Origin: Kuenenia sp039794105
GTDB taxonomy: Bacteria; Planctomycetota; Brocadiia; Brocadiales; Brocadiaceae
NCBI RefSeq assembly: GCF_039794105.1
Contig: NZ_JBDIWA010000002.1
Span: 62,001-126,000 of the forward strand
DNA length: 64,000 nucleotides
Direction: 5' to 3'
Position 1 is the stretch's first letter. Every line of letters begins with the position of its first letter. Of the stretch, positions 49,713 to 58,652 are shown in pieces. The notes below the pieces were generated by a model, which ran no database searches, was not told where the DNA came from, and was given only the letters and a program-made list of their open reading frames with translations. Both the position numbers and the translations under genes were made by a program.

Positions 49713-51182
49713 ATGAAGATAATTAATTATATAGGTATTGTAATGCTGCTTACTATTTTTTGGGGGAATGCATTTGCTGATGACCCGCAAAAGAATGTCG
49801 AAGGATCCTTTACCCGTGCTGAAGTAACAGTGCAGGGGCAACTTGAGGAAGGCCTGGCGGAACTCAGCGCCCTACGTGAATTGATAGCAGATGAAAAAAT
49901 CCCGATTAACCGCAAGCTTAACGACCTTGAAGGTGAACTCGTCCGGGTACGTATGGATTATCAAAAGACTTCACGTATGCTTGACAGCCATACGCTTGAC
50001 CTTAGCAACCTGAGAAATGAAATTAAATCGCGCCATGAAGAGGCTACGTATCTTTCCAACCTGATGGGAGAATACGTAAGAAATTTTGAAACAAGGCTGC
50101 ACATCGCTGAAATCCAGCGCTATGGGGAAATAGTTGAAAAAGCCAGGCTTGCTGCCGAAAACAACAATCTCTCCAAAGATGAGGTGTTTAAGGCTCAGGC
50201 GGCATTAGTGTCTGTATCTATAACACGTCTGGAAGATGCGCTCGGCGGTTCATGTTTTGAAGGCAACGCGGTTGATACCGACGGATTGGTAAGACATGGT
50301 GATTTTGCTCTCGTCGGGCCGGTTGCGATTTTTCGCTCAAAGGATGGAAATAATGTAGGCACTGCGGAACAGCGCCTCGGCTCGCTTGAACCCTCAATTA
50401 TCGGCTTTGCAAGTAACAGCGACGCCGTTGCGGCGGCACAGGTTGTATCAAATTCCATCGGATATTTTCCAATCGATCCGACACTTGGCAATGCTCACAA
50501 AATTGAAGCTACCAAAGAAACATTTTGGGAGCATATACGCAAGGGAGGGGTGGTCATGGTTCCCATTTTTGCACTGGCGGGGGCTGCGCTTTTAATGGCA
50601 ATTTACAAATTCATTGGTTTAGCCTTTCTACGTAATCCGCCTTCAAAAGATATAGGTGTATTTATCAACGCCATTGCGCGGCACGATAAAAACGCAGCCA
50701 TGCAGGCGGCTGAAGCCATCAAAGGGCCTGTCGGAAAAATGCTCTCAGCCGGAGTTGAACATGTTAAAGAAAAAAGCGAACTGATTGAAGAGGTCATGTA
50801 CGAAACGATACTTGCCACACGCCTGAAACTCCAGAGCCTGTTGCCATTTATTGCCATCAGTGCATCTTCAGCTCCTTTGCTTGGACTGTTGGGTACGGTA
50901 ACCGGCATTATAAACACCTTTAAACTGATCACCGTATTTGGTTCGGGAGACGTTAAAACCCTTTCCGGCGGTATTTCAGAGGCTCTTATTACCACCAAGT
51001 TTGGCTTGATTGTAGCAATTCCGTCGTTGCTGCTGCATGCCTTTCTTTCACGTAAGGCGCGCAGTGTAGTTGATCAGATGCAAAAAGCCGCTGCTGCCTT
51101 CATCAATCAGGTGAATAAGACGCCTTATGAACGCGTTAAAATGAAAGAAGAAGATAGTTGTTTAGCAATGAGTGATAATTGA
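49713..51182 (+). CDS. TtpC-like MotA/TolQ/ExbB proton channel
   Basis: The 489-aa product has a signal peptide (IGIVMLLTIFWGNAFADD), a periplasmic coiled-coil domain (about 30-270), a membrane helix (VPIFALAGAALLMAIYKFIG) and the ExbB/TolQ domain (APLLGLLGTVTGIINTFKLI, SGGISEALITTKFGLIVAIP). The large periplasmic extension distinguishes TtpC from ordinary ExbB. TtpC is required for TonB2-dependent transport in Vibrio. It sits between DUF3450 and a normal-sized ExbB. Confidence 0.85.
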   Translation: MKIINYIGIVMLLTIFWGNAFADDPQKNVEGSFTRAEVTVQGQLEEGLAELSALRELIADEKIPINRKLNDLEGELVRVRMDYQKTSRMLDSHTLDLSNLRNEIKSRHEEATYLSNLMGEYVRNFETRLHIAEIQRYGEIVEKARLAAENNNLSKDEVFKAQAALVSVSITRLEDALGGSCFEGNAVDTDGLVRHGDFALVGPVAIFRSKDGNNVGTAEQRLGSLEPSIIGFASNSDAVAAAQVVSNSIGYFPIDPTLGNAHKIEATKETFWEHIRKGGVVMVPIFALAGAALLMAIYKFIGLAFLRNPPSKDIGVFINAIARHDKNAAMQAAEAIKGPVGKMLSAGVEHVKEKSELIEEVMYETILATRLKLQSLLPFIAISASSAPLLGLLGTVTGIINTFKLITVFGSGDVKTLSGGISEALITTKFGLIVAIPSLLLHAFLSRKARSVVDQMQKAAAAFINQVNKTPYERVKMKEEDSCLAMSDN

Positions 51183-51198
51183 TAAAAAGGTATATACA

Positions 51199-51828
51199 AT
51201 GAATGTATTGACCGAATATTTAAAAACCCTATGGGAACAGGCATTATCCTTATGGCTTTCCGGAGGATGGAGCATGATTGCCCTTGCGGTAAACGCCCTG
51301 GTACTGTTTGGACTTGGAGCGCATATGCACTTTAAACTGAACGAAAAGGGATTTCGTCACATTCCTGAAAAGATATGGAGCCGCTGGATTAATCATCCTG
51401 AAGAAAGAAAAGGGCATATCGGAGCGCTGCTCGATTTTGTTGCAGGCGGCAATTCGATAAAACATGCCATTGTTTTGTTTCAGGAACTCCATACAACGGA
51501 GATTGCCCCGTTAGGAAGGGATTTGCTCGTTATGAGAATATGTATAGGTGTATCGCCGCTTTTAGGCCTTCTGGGGACGGTAACAGGTATGCTTACGACA
51601 TTTAGCGCCCTTGCTACAGGGTCAGGCGGTGAAAAAACTATGGGGCTTGTTGCACAAGGGATTTCGGAGGCATTGATTACGACTGAAACCGGATTGGTGT
51701 TGGCGCTGCCAGGCCTTTTTTTTCAGTATCACCTGTCGCGTCAATACGAAAGGTACAAAAGCTTTCTTGCCCATCTGGAAACAATTTTTACACAAAAACT
51801 TTATAAAAAACTTGCGAAACCATTTTAA
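51199..51828 (+). CDS. exbB: ExbB/TolQ-type proton channel
   Basis: The 209-aa, three-helix protein has VSPLLGLLGTVTGMLTTFSA and AQGISEALITTETGLVLALP, the ExbB/TolQ signature. I chose ATG 51199 (MNVLTEYLKTLWEQ) over the longer frame starting at 51172, because the latter overlaps the TtpC end and lacks a ribosome site. It works with ExbD to harness proton flow. Confidence 0.88.
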   Translation: MNVLTEYLKTLWEQALSLWLSGGWSMIALAVNALVLFGLGAHMHFKLNEKGFRHIPEKIWSRWINHPEERKGHIGALLDFVAGGNSIKHAIVLFQELHTTEIAPLGRDLLVMRICIGVSPLLGLLGTVTGMLTTFSALATGSGGEKTMGLVAQGISEALITTETGLVLALPGLFFQYHLSRQYERYKSFLAHLETIFTQKLYKKLAKPF

Positions 51829-51843
51829 ACAGGAAGGGACTTT

Positions 51844-52257
51844 ATGGGGCGTTTACGTGATTTAGCGGCGGAGGATAACAGTGATACAGGGATAGATATG
51901 TCGCCGCTGATTGATTGTGTTTTTATCCTGCTTATCTTCTTTATCGTCACAACGACCTTTGTTGAAGAGACAGGGGTTGAAGTTGATAAGCCTCAGGCGG
52001 CATCCTCTGTCCGTCTGGAAAAAACAAGCATACTGATAGCGCTGACAGATAAGGGAGAGGTAGTTTACGGCGGTAGGGAAATCGGCGTCAGCGGAGTACA
52101 GCCGCTGGTGAAACGCATGCTTCAGAAGGAAGAGGTTCCGGTAATAATTCAGGCTGATACCGCAGCGCAGTCCGGACTGCTGGTACGTATCATTGACGAA
52201 GCCAAGCTGGCGGGCGCCGTCAAGGTAAGTATTGCTTCCCGTCAGTCTAAAAGTTGA
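51844..52257 (+). CDS. exbD: ExbD/TolR-type protein
   Basis: The 137-aa product has one membrane helix with the conserved Asp: IDMSPLIDCVFILLIFFIVT near residue 20-39. The periplasmic domain (VPVIIQADTAAQSGLLVRII) follows. It forms the proton path with ExbB. The stop overlaps the TTG start of tonB. Confidence 0.9.
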   Translation: MGRLRDLAAEDNSDTGIDMSPLIDCVFILLIFFIVTTTFVEETGVEVDKPQAASSVRLEKTSILIALTDKGEVVYGGREIGVSGVQPLVKRMLQKEEVPVIIQADTAAQSGLLVRIIDEAKLAGAVKVSIASRQSKS

Positions 52258-52940
52258 GCATAAATAGAGTGAAAGATTATAAAACGAGTTCTACTTCCGG
52301 CCATATTTATCATTACATACGGGTTGTTTCTGCCGCAGCGGGGTTGACGTTTCTCTTTTTTCTCATATTGCCGCTAATGCAGACGATAAGCAAACCCCCA
52401 CGGGCTGATATGGCGGTGCGGGATATAGATACGGCTTATGTGCCTCCACCCCCGCCACCTCCGGAAGAAGAACCGGAAAAAGAGCCGGAACCTGAAGAAC
52501 CTCCGCCTGAACTTATGGACGAATCGCCACCGCTAGACCTTTCGCAGCTTGAATTGGCCCTTAATCCGGGCTTAAATGAAGGCTGGCTGTCCGGCGACTT
52601 TGCCGTAAAACTAAATACCGTTGCCGCAGGCGCAGGGGACGATAATCTTGACGCGTTGTTTTCAATGGCGGATCTTGACCAGAAGCCGCGTGTTGTCTAT
52701 CAGCCGGGGCCTGTCATTGACAAACAGGTAAGAAAAAAGGCGCCGGGAACGGTCTACATACTTTTTATTGTTAATCAGAACGGACGTGTTGAAGACCCCA
52801 TGGTGCAGCGTTCTACTGATCCTGTATTTGAAAAGCCAGCGCTTGCAGCGGTAAAGCAATGGAAATTTGAACCTGGCAAACGGAACGGAAAGGCCGTCCG
52901 GTTTCGCATGCGTGTTCCCATCAGTTTTCCGAAAGGATAG
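52254..52940 (+). CDS. tonB: energy transducer TonB
   Basis: The 228-aa product has a membrane anchor (VVSAAAGLTFLFFLILPLMQ), a proline/glutamate linker (YVPPPPPPPEEEPEKEPEPE) and the TonB C-terminal domain (TVYILFIVNQNGRVEDPMVQ, AVKQWKFEPGKRNGKAV). It contacts the TonB box of the receptor. The likely start is TTG 52254 in the exbD stop; GTG 52269 is an alternative. Confidence 0.88.
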   Translation: MSINRVKDYKTSSTSGHIYHYIRVVSAAAGLTFLFFLILPLMQTISKPPRADMAVRDIDTAYVPPPPPPPEEEPEKEPEPEEPPPELMDESPPLDLSQLELALNPGLNEGWLSGDFAVKLNTVAAGAGDDNLDALFSMADLDQKPRVVYQPGPVIDKQVRKKAPGTVYILFIVNQNGRVEDPMVQRSTDPVFEKPALAAVKQWKFEPGKRNGKAVRFRMRVPISFPKG

Positions 52941-52945
52941 TAATT

Positions 52946-54358
52946 ATGAAAAGATTATTTTTGCAGATTACAAATAATATGCTTATCTTCATCATCGCCG
53001 GTATATTTTATTTGATTTCATGGATAACCGTCCCTGAAGAACGGCAGGCCTGTGCTTCGGGATTAAGTCAATCAGAACTGAAAATCTGGAATGATTTGTC
53101 GTTCCAAAAACGGTTTGCCGAAAGCTATATGGCAGAGACCGAGATTGAGCCGCGCGTGACTATAGAGGAACGCGACAGGATGCAGAAGGTGCTTGGGTTT
53201 ATGTCTTCCGGTGAAATGGACAAGGCTGCCGGCCTGCTGGAAAAGAGCCGTGGTGACAAGGCGAATGCGCTTTATGACTTTATGCTTGCTAACATATTAT
53301 TTCAACAGGAAAAGATTGACCAGGCCGCAGGGATATATCAGATTGCCGTGGAAAAATATCCGAAATTTCGCCGTGCATGGCGCAATTTAGGGCTTATATA
53401 TGTACGCATGAACGAATTTGAAAAAGCACTGCCTGCGCTTACCCGTGTAATTGAACTTGGCGGAAGCGATTCATTAACTTACGGGCTGCTGGGCTTTGCA
53501 TATTCATCTGTGGAAAATCACCTTTCTGCCGAATCGTCTTTTCGCATGGCCGTTTTGCTGGACCCTGCCACTATTGACTGGAAAATGGGGCTGGCTCGCA
53601 GCCTTTTTAAACAGGAAAGGTATGCAGAGGCTGTTTCGCTTTGTAGCAATCTGATTTCTGCCCATCCGGACCGTGCAGATTTCTGGTTGCTGCAGGCAAA
53701 TGCCTATATCGGGCTTAACCAGCCGCTTAAGGCCGCTGAAAATTATGAACTTGTCGATCGCATTGGCAAATCTACCATAGATAGCCTCAACATGCTGGGT
53801 GACGTTTATATCAATGAGGGATTATACGAAATGGCGGTAGATGCTTATATTCGTGCTATGGGAAAAGGTACACAGTATAAGATTGAGCGCGCCATCCGTG
53901 CCGCCAAAGCGTTGACTGCTCGTGGAGAGATTAAAGAAACAAGGAAACTGCTTGATAGTATAAAGGCCTTGCATGGCGGACAGCTTAGCACTGAAGAAAA
54001 TAAAGACCTGCTTAAACTTAGTGCAAGGCTGGCCGTTGCTGAAGGTTCCGGAGGCGAGGAGGCGCGCGTGCTGGAGGAGATTGTCGGACTTGACCCGCTG
54101 GATGGCGAGGCGTTGATTCTGCTTGGTCAACACAGCAACCGGAATGGAGACACTGAAAGGGCAGTGTTTTATTACGAAAGGGCGGCCAATATAGAAAAAT
54201 ATGAGGCGGACGCCAGGGTGCGCCATGCACAGTTACTAGTAGGAATGGGTAAGTATGACGAAGCACTGCCTCTGCTCCGCAAGGCGCAGCAACTTAAACC
54301 ACGAGACGACGTTCTTAAGTACATGGAACAGGTGGAGCGTATTGCCAAACCACGATAG
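52946..54358 (+). CDS. TPR protein of the TonB2-type operon
   Basis: The 470-aa product has a signal anchor (MLIFIIAGIFYLISWITV) followed by about ten tetratricopeptide units from residue 85, e.g. AWRNLGLIYVRMNEFEKALP, YGLLGFAYSSVENHLSAESS and HAQLLVGMGKYDEALPLLRK. A TPR gene is the usual last member of DUF3450-TtpC-ExbB-ExbD-TonB clusters. It is inferred to be a periplasmic scaffold of the transport complex. Confidence 0.85.
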   Translation: MKRLFLQITNNMLIFIIAGIFYLISWITVPEERQACASGLSQSELKIWNDLSFQKRFAESYMAETEIEPRVTIEERDRMQKVLGFMSSGEMDKAAGLLEKSRGDKANALYDFMLANILFQQEKIDQAAGIYQIAVEKYPKFRRAWRNLGLIYVRMNEFEKALPALTRVIELGGSDSLTYGLLGFAYSSVENHLSAESSFRMAVLLDPATIDWKMGLARSLFKQERYAEAVSLCSNLISAHPDRADFWLLQANAYIGLNQPLKAAENYELVDRIGKSTIDSLNMLGDVYINEGLYEMAVDAYIRAMGKGTQYKIERAIRAAKALTARGEIKETRKLLDSIKALHGGQLSTEENKDLLKLSARLAVAEGSGGEEARVLEEIVGLDPLDGEALILLGQHSNRNGDTERAVFYYERAANIEKYEADARVRHAQLLVGMGKYDEALPLLRKAQQLKPRDDVLKYMEQVERIAKPR

Positions 54359-54423
54359 TTTTGACACAAAAGCAAGGCGAAATCTTGTGCAAATAGTTTC
54401 GTCTTAAAATATCATTCTTGAGT

Positions 54424-54497
54424 GTAGGGGCGAAGCATTTGCTGTAAATTGTCATAAATGCATTCATACCCAAAACGGGCAAATGCTTCGCCCCTAC
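54424..54497. repeat. 74-bp hairpin element after the TonB operon
   Basis: GTAGGGGCGAAGCATTTGC (54424-54442) and its exact complement (54479-54497) are perfect 19-bp arms with a 36-bp loop. The stem could also end the operon transcript. It belongs to a widespread GTAGGGGCGAAGCATTTGC-type repeat. Confidence 0.75.
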
Positions 54498-54546
54498 TTT
54501 AGTGTAACCCCTGTACCTGTCTTACATTTAGCAGGTAAAAACTATT

Positions 54547-55002
54547 ATGAAATTAGAAAATATGAAAACTGATTTACAACGAAAATGGCAGGCATTTGAT
54601 CCTTCGATATTTTATGAAAAGCTGGCAAAATGGATACTCAGCATTCTCATCATGGTCATCCTTTCCGGCATGTTGGGCGGCGTTGTCATTACGATGTTTC
54701 ATTTGCGGCTCCTCTTTAGCATGGACATAGAACACGCCCTGCGGGTTATTATCATAGACGCCCTCACCATCCTTGCCCTACTGGAGATATTTAAAACCAC
54801 TATGGCGTATTTTTCCGAAGGCCGCGTAAAGGTGACCTATATTATAGACACGGTCATCGTTGTCATGCTTACGGAAATCATGGCGTGTTGGTTTAAGGAA
54901 TTCGATCTGTACAAACTGGGTACGATAGCCGTCCTGGTATTGGTGTTGTGCGTCATGAGGATATTTTCCGTTAAATATTCTCCAGGTATAAAACACCCCT
55001 GA
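54547..55002 (+). CDS. PsiE-family membrane protein
   Basis: The 151-aa product has four predicted helices: WILSILIMVILSGMLGGVVI, HALRVIIIDALTILALLEIF (with the family's EIF/LLEI core), TYIIDTVIVVMLTEIM and LGTIAVLVLVLCVMRIFSV. It matches the phosphate-starvation-inducible E family; the molecular role of PsiE is not established. Its position next to Pho-box-like promoters is consistent with a phosphate link. Confidence 0.75.
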   Translation: MKLENMKTDLQRKWQAFDPSIFYEKLAKWILSILIMVILSGMLGGVVITMFHLRLLFSMDIEHALRVIIIDALTILALLEIFKTTMAYFSEGRVKVTYIIDTVIVVMLTEIMACWFKEFDLYKLGTIAVLVLVLCVMRIFSVKYSPGIKHP

Positions 55003-55014
55003 CCCGTCGCAACC

Positions 55015-55044
55015 TTAACATAAAATTAACATGTTCTTTATACT
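55015..55044 (+). promoter_or_regulatory. Pho-box-like promoter 3
   Basis: TTAACA (55015) and TTAACA (55026) are 5 bp apart. TATACT (55039-55044) follows after 7 bp. It lies 150 bp upstream of the zinc-ribbon gene. It is the best match of the three. Confidence 0.7.
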
Positions 55045-55194
55045 GCCTTTACATAAGAGTTGTTTAATGGAATAGGAATTTCAAGCCGGTAACACAGTCG
55101 TCCTTGTTGTGCAAAAGAAATTTGCCGAAGGTATGATTTGTAATGTAAGGGTTTAGAGAGTTTAATCTTATATTTATGGAAAGGAGCTACTATT

Positions 55195-55470
55195 ATGAAA
55201 ATGAACACGTTTTTTATTTGTCCTGAATGTGGGAATGATAAGGATTTTAAAATCTTTACGAGCAACTTTCAGATCGTCAGACAATCGCCAGAATTGGGGC
55301 GATGCATTGACGCAAGCTTTACCTTGCCTAATCTGCGGCAGCACGATAATTACATCGAATGTGTGCCCTGTCTTAAAAGGTATGAGTATAACGAGGCAGT
55401 AACGAATGGGAGGAGATACGTTAAGGCGATTGGAAGGTTTAAAAAAACTTACCCTATGTCTCAGCAGTAA
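55195..55470 (+). CDS. small zinc-ribbon-like protein
   Basis: The 91-aa product has an N-terminal CPECGN knuckle (residues 9-14) and a second CVPCLKRYEY near 60, together a probable four-Cys zinc ribbon. Between them lies RQSPELGRCIDASFTLPNLR. The family is not recognised. AAAGGAG precedes ATG 55195, and its own Pho-box-like promoter points to phosphate-responsive expression. Confidence 0.65.
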   Translation: MKMNTFFICPECGNDKDFKIFTSNFQIVRQSPELGRCIDASFTLPNLRQHDNYIECVPCLKRYEYNEAVTNGRRYVKAIGRFKKTYPMSQQ

Positions 55471-55527
55471 GGGTGTCTTTTTAACGTAGAAATACTTAGT
55501 CAAACAAATTAGATTCTTTGAAGCTGA

Positions 55528-55660
55528 ACAATAAAATTCATAGTAAGGGGCAGCACGGACAAATCCAGTTTGTCTGTGCTGCTATGATGTTTAGCCGTTT
55601 CACTGCAAAGCCGTATTAAATATTTTTAAAAATAGATGTTTTTGTCTATAAAAAATAGGC
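55528..55660. repeat. dispersed intergenic repeat
   Basis: ACAATAAAATTCATAGTAAG, a CAGCACGGACAAA palindrome, and ATTAAATATTTTTAAAAATA resemble 23487-23630 in order and wording, with a different central hairpin. It is non-coding. Confidence 0.45.
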
Positions 55661-55721
55661 GTATTTCTAAAGTTTGGTGCGAAACGAGAACGTGCCGTTT
55701 ATAAAAATGGGGGTATGCGCT

Positions 55722-57554
55722 ATGACAGCCGCAATTGCTTTCATTTCTGAAATAAATCAAAAATCGGGTATTAACAAGGAATTGGAAGAAGAATTCATAG
55801 ACATTATTGAGAAGGGGCTGGTTTTCACCAAATTTCAGCCCATTGTTTGCCTTGCCACTGGAGACGTCGTTGCGTATGAGGCATTAAGCAGAGGTCCGGA
55901 AGCAAGTTTGTTCGAAAATCCGATATACCTGTTCGAAGTTGCCGAAAAACTTGAGATGTTGGAAGACCTGGATATGCTTTGCAGGGAAAAGGCCATTATG
56001 AACGCTAAAATATTGGGTCTCAACACAAAGCCTGTCAAATTATTTATCAATATAGACGCGGCATGTATAACCTACTCAAAACATGATAAAGGAAAGACAA
56101 AGAAATTAATTGAGGAATGTGAGTTAGAAATGGACAACGTCGTCCTTGAGATTACGGAAAGGACGTTCATAAAGGACTCTCAGATTTTCCATCAGGCGCT
56201 ATCACACTATCAATCGCAAGGATTTTCAATAGCTATAGACGACCTTGGGTCTGGAAGCGCAGGCCTGCGGCTGATATCGGAAATAAATCCGCAAAAAGTG
56301 AAAATTGATAAATTTCTTGTTGAAAACATAGATAAATCATTTAAAAAACAGGCCATTGTAAAAATGCTGGTAGATATGTGCCACAGGATCTTGAATTCAA
56401 AAATTGTAGCGGAAGGCATAGAGACGTTTGAAGAATTTACCACCGTAAAAATGCTTGGGATTGATTGGGGGCAAGGCTACCTTTTCGGCAAACCATCACC
56501 AACACTACAACTCGTTCCAGGCTGCGTTAAAAACAAAATCATTTTGCGGCATCATGCCAATGGCGGAGAAGTCTTTTCTGATGAATCAAGAATTGAAAGC
56601 ATAGCATCTTTGAATGCCCCTGCCTTTCATTGCAACACGCAGATTGGAAAATTGGTAGAAACATTTAATCAGAACCCGGAAATGCTTGGCATACCAATTG
56701 TGAATAATGGAATTCCCGTGGGGCTTGTTACGAAAACCAACCTTTTCTCTCAGTTGAGTAAAAAGTTCGGCTATGATCTTTTTTATAAACGTCCTGTTTC
56801 GTATTTAATGGGAACAACGTTCTTGACTGTTGATGTAACCGAGGATATTGATTCAGTTGCAAAACAGGTGCTCTCAAGAGATTTTTCCATGCTATACGAT
56901 ATATTTATTATTACCATTACCATTACCAATAACAATAAGTATTATGGCGTTTCCACGGTTCATGCCCTGCTTGAGAAGATGACCACCTTAAAAATAAAAC
57001 ATGCAAGCCAGGCGAACCCGCTGACAGGACTCCCAGGAAACGATTCCATAAAGGTATTTGTTGAAAAACAGATAAGAGCCGGTCAGGATTTTGCCTGTGT
57101 GTATTTTGACCTGGATTTTTTTAAGGCATATAACGACTATTATGGATTTTGCAAGGGTGACGAAGTACTCAAAAAAACGGCATATTTGATTATGGAGATA
57201 TTTGTCGTTTCAAGAATTGGCTATGTTGGACACATTGGAGGAGACGATTTTATCGCTATTATTCACACGGAGGAAGTGCGAGACTTGTGCGCCAGATTTA
57301 TCCGTGAATTTGACGTCATGGTACCCAAGCTTTACGCAGAAATTGACGTGAAAAACGGCTGCATAGAAACCCTGGACAGGAATAATCTAAAATGCAGGTT
57401 CCCCTTGATGTCCGTATCGCTCGCAGTTGTTGAGTCAAAAGAGAACTCGCGATTCCAATCACTTCTTGAAATAAGCACGGTTGCGGCTGAAATGAAAAAG
57501 AAGGCCAAAGCCGTTAAAGGGAGTGTTTTCCTGATAAATCAAAGGGCAAATTAG
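55722..57554 (+). CDS. EAL-CBS-GGDEF cyclic-di-GMP protein
   Basis: The product has about 610 aa. The EAL domain (residues about 15-260) shows AYEALSRGPE, LEITERTF, AIDDLGSGSAGL, KIDKFLVENI, VAEGIETFEE and GQGYLFGKP, so the phosphodiesterase motifs look intact. A CBS pair lies at about 290-415. The GGDEF domain has HIGGDDFIAI, an altered signature (GGDDF) suggesting weak or no cyclase activity. No membrane segment, so it is cytosolic. I chose ATG 55722 (MTAAIAFISEIN); the frame opens at TTG 55674. Confidence 0.82.
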   Translation: MTAAIAFISEINQKSGINKELEEEFIDIIEKGLVFTKFQPIVCLATGDVVAYEALSRGPEASLFENPIYLFEVAEKLEMLEDLDMLCREKAIMNAKILGLNTKPVKLFINIDAACITYSKHDKGKTKKLIEECELEMDNVVLEITERTFIKDSQIFHQALSHYQSQGFSIAIDDLGSGSAGLRLISEINPQKVKIDKFLVENIDKSFKKQAIVKMLVDMCHRILNSKIVAEGIETFEEFTTVKMLGIDWGQGYLFGKPSPTLQLVPGCVKNKIILRHHANGGEVFSDESRIESIASLNAPAFHCNTQIGKLVETFNQNPEMLGIPIVNNGIPVGLVTKTNLFSQLSKKFGYDLFYKRPVSYLMGTTFLTVDVTEDIDSVAKQVLSRDFSMLYDIFIITITITNNNKYYGVSTVHALLEKMTTLKIKHASQANPLTGLPGNDSIKVFVEKQIRAGQDFACVYFDLDFFKAYNDYYGFCKGDEVLKKTAYLIMEIFVVSRIGYVGHIGGDDFIAIIHTEEVRDLCARFIREFDVMVPKLYAEIDVKNGCIETLDRNNLKCRFPLMSVSLAVVESKENSRFQSLLEISTVAAEMKKKAKAVKGSVFLINQRAN

Positions 57555-57577
57555 GCAACTTTGAAATTTCCATACAA

Positions 57578-57607
57578 TTACTACAAAATTAACAATGCCT
57601 GTGCTTA
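57578..57607 (+). promoter_or_regulatory. weak Pho-box-like promoter, orphaned
   Basis: TTACTA (57578), 5 bp, TTAACA (57589), then 7 bp and a poor -10 (TGCTTA). The gene it would serve is absent: a Y1 transposon starts at 57641. It may be a promoter cut off by the insertion. Confidence 0.35.
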
Positions 57608-57640
57608 CTTAGCGCCTAAGCTGGCATAGGAAAGCAATAG

Positions 57641-58530
57641 TGTCACATCTTGAATAGTGAATTAGCTTTGCTGAATATTTTTTTTATGTGCGATTCTTTG
57701 CCTAGCTTCAATTTTATATTACTTACCTGTTTGCTGACTGAAGAATAACTCAGATTAAATATTTTTGCAATTTCATTATTCCGGTATAATCCCGTATTCC
57801 ACAATAAATAGATCAGTATGTCACGTTTGTCTTTCTCCTGCCCATTTATCCTTCTGGGATTAATGAGGGCACTGATATCGCATTCCATAGCTGCAGCAGC
57901 CCTTCCTAACACGGTATTTAAATCCTCTTCCCTTAAAAAAAAGCGTTTTTGAGGAACTTCAACGTCCGGCTCCTTATCCCCCATGTATTTTGATTTTACC
58001 TTCTTGCAATACTCTTGACTCCCGAAAAACAAACCATGCCGGAAATCCTCCCATACACGCTTTTCCTCTCGGGAATAATCTTGGACCATTTCCTTTGGAT
58101 ATAACAGGAAAGGACAAGTAAGGTATTTCTCATTTTCAACGAGAAATGATTTGAATCTGCCCTGAAATAAATGTCCGTTGCGGTGATGCTTTACGTTAAA
58201 TCGCCGTGTATAGGCGACTCCCAGCCACTGTATGGATTTTGAAATATTTGGTCTGTTAGTCCTGAGCAGCAAATGATAGTGATTGTCCATGAGTACGTAA
58301 GCAAAGACGTCTACTGAAAACCTTAAAGACATTTCACCAAGTATTTCAGTAAACAGACTACGGTCTTTATCATCCCAAAAAATCTCTTTTCGCTCGTTTC
58401 CCCGCGATAGGACATGATAAAAGGCGCCTTCATATTCAATGCGCAATGGCCTTGCCATACCATTACAGCATCATATGCCTCTTATCTATGTCAATATCTT
58501 ATTCACTATTCAAGATGTGACCCCTTTACC
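57641..58530 (-). mobile_element. Y1-transposase element 1 with terminal inverted repeats
   Basis: GTCACATCTTGAATAGTGAA at 57642 and its complement ending at 58521 are perfect over 21 bp. The encoded HUH transposase ends inside the left repeat. The right end cuts a ParE-like toxin gene. Confidence 0.8.
57643..58458 (-). CDS. REP-associated-type (Y1/HUH) transposase, probably inactive
   Basis: The 271-aa product starts MARPLRIEYEGAFYHVLSRG and has the HUH motif MDNHYHLLLRT (about residues 57-67). The C-terminal DnaA-domain-IV-like helix region (IAKIFNLSYSSVSKQVSNIK) follows. The segment reading ELSRYIHLNPFRAG in the sister element, which should contain the catalytic tyrosine, is absent; here VENEKYL runs into TCPFLLYPKE. 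An internal deletion in frame is inferred. Confidence 0.75.
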   Translation of the reverse strand: MARPLRIEYEGAFYHVLSRGNERKEIFWDDKDRSLFTEILGEMSLRFSVDVFAYVLMDNHYHLLLRTNRPNISKSIQWLGVAYTRRFNVKHHRNGHLFQGRFKSFLVENEKYLTCPFLLYPKEMVQDYSREEKRVWEDFRHGLFFGSQEYCKKVKSKYMGDKEPDVEVPQKRFFLREEDLNTVLGRAAAAMECDISALINPRRINGQEKDKRDILIYLLWNTGLYRNNEIAKIFNLSYSSVSKQVSNIKLKLGKESHIKKIFSKANSLFKM

Positions 58531-58652
58531 TGCACTGCATCAACCTGCAAAAGGAAATCATAGCCTAACCCTGTTCTCTTATCTTCATGCCAGGAAAAGG
58601 CTTCCTTTAAGTCATCTTCGGCTTCAGGCCTGACAATGACCTTATATTTCAT
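58531..58652 (-). pseudogene. 5' fragment of a ParE/RelE-like toxin
   Basis: The minus strand from 58652 reads MKYKVIVRPEAEDDLKEAFS, WHEDKRTGLGYDFLLQVDAV, a ParE N-terminus. It is cut off at the right end of the Y1 element. The remaining C-terminus is not found on the other side, so DNA was lost. Confidence 0.75.

Noticed and set aside
49713..51828. TtpC and ExbB genes as flagellar MotA
   Set aside because: The neighbours are ExbD and TonB, with no flagellar genes; the extended periplasmic domain fits TtpC.
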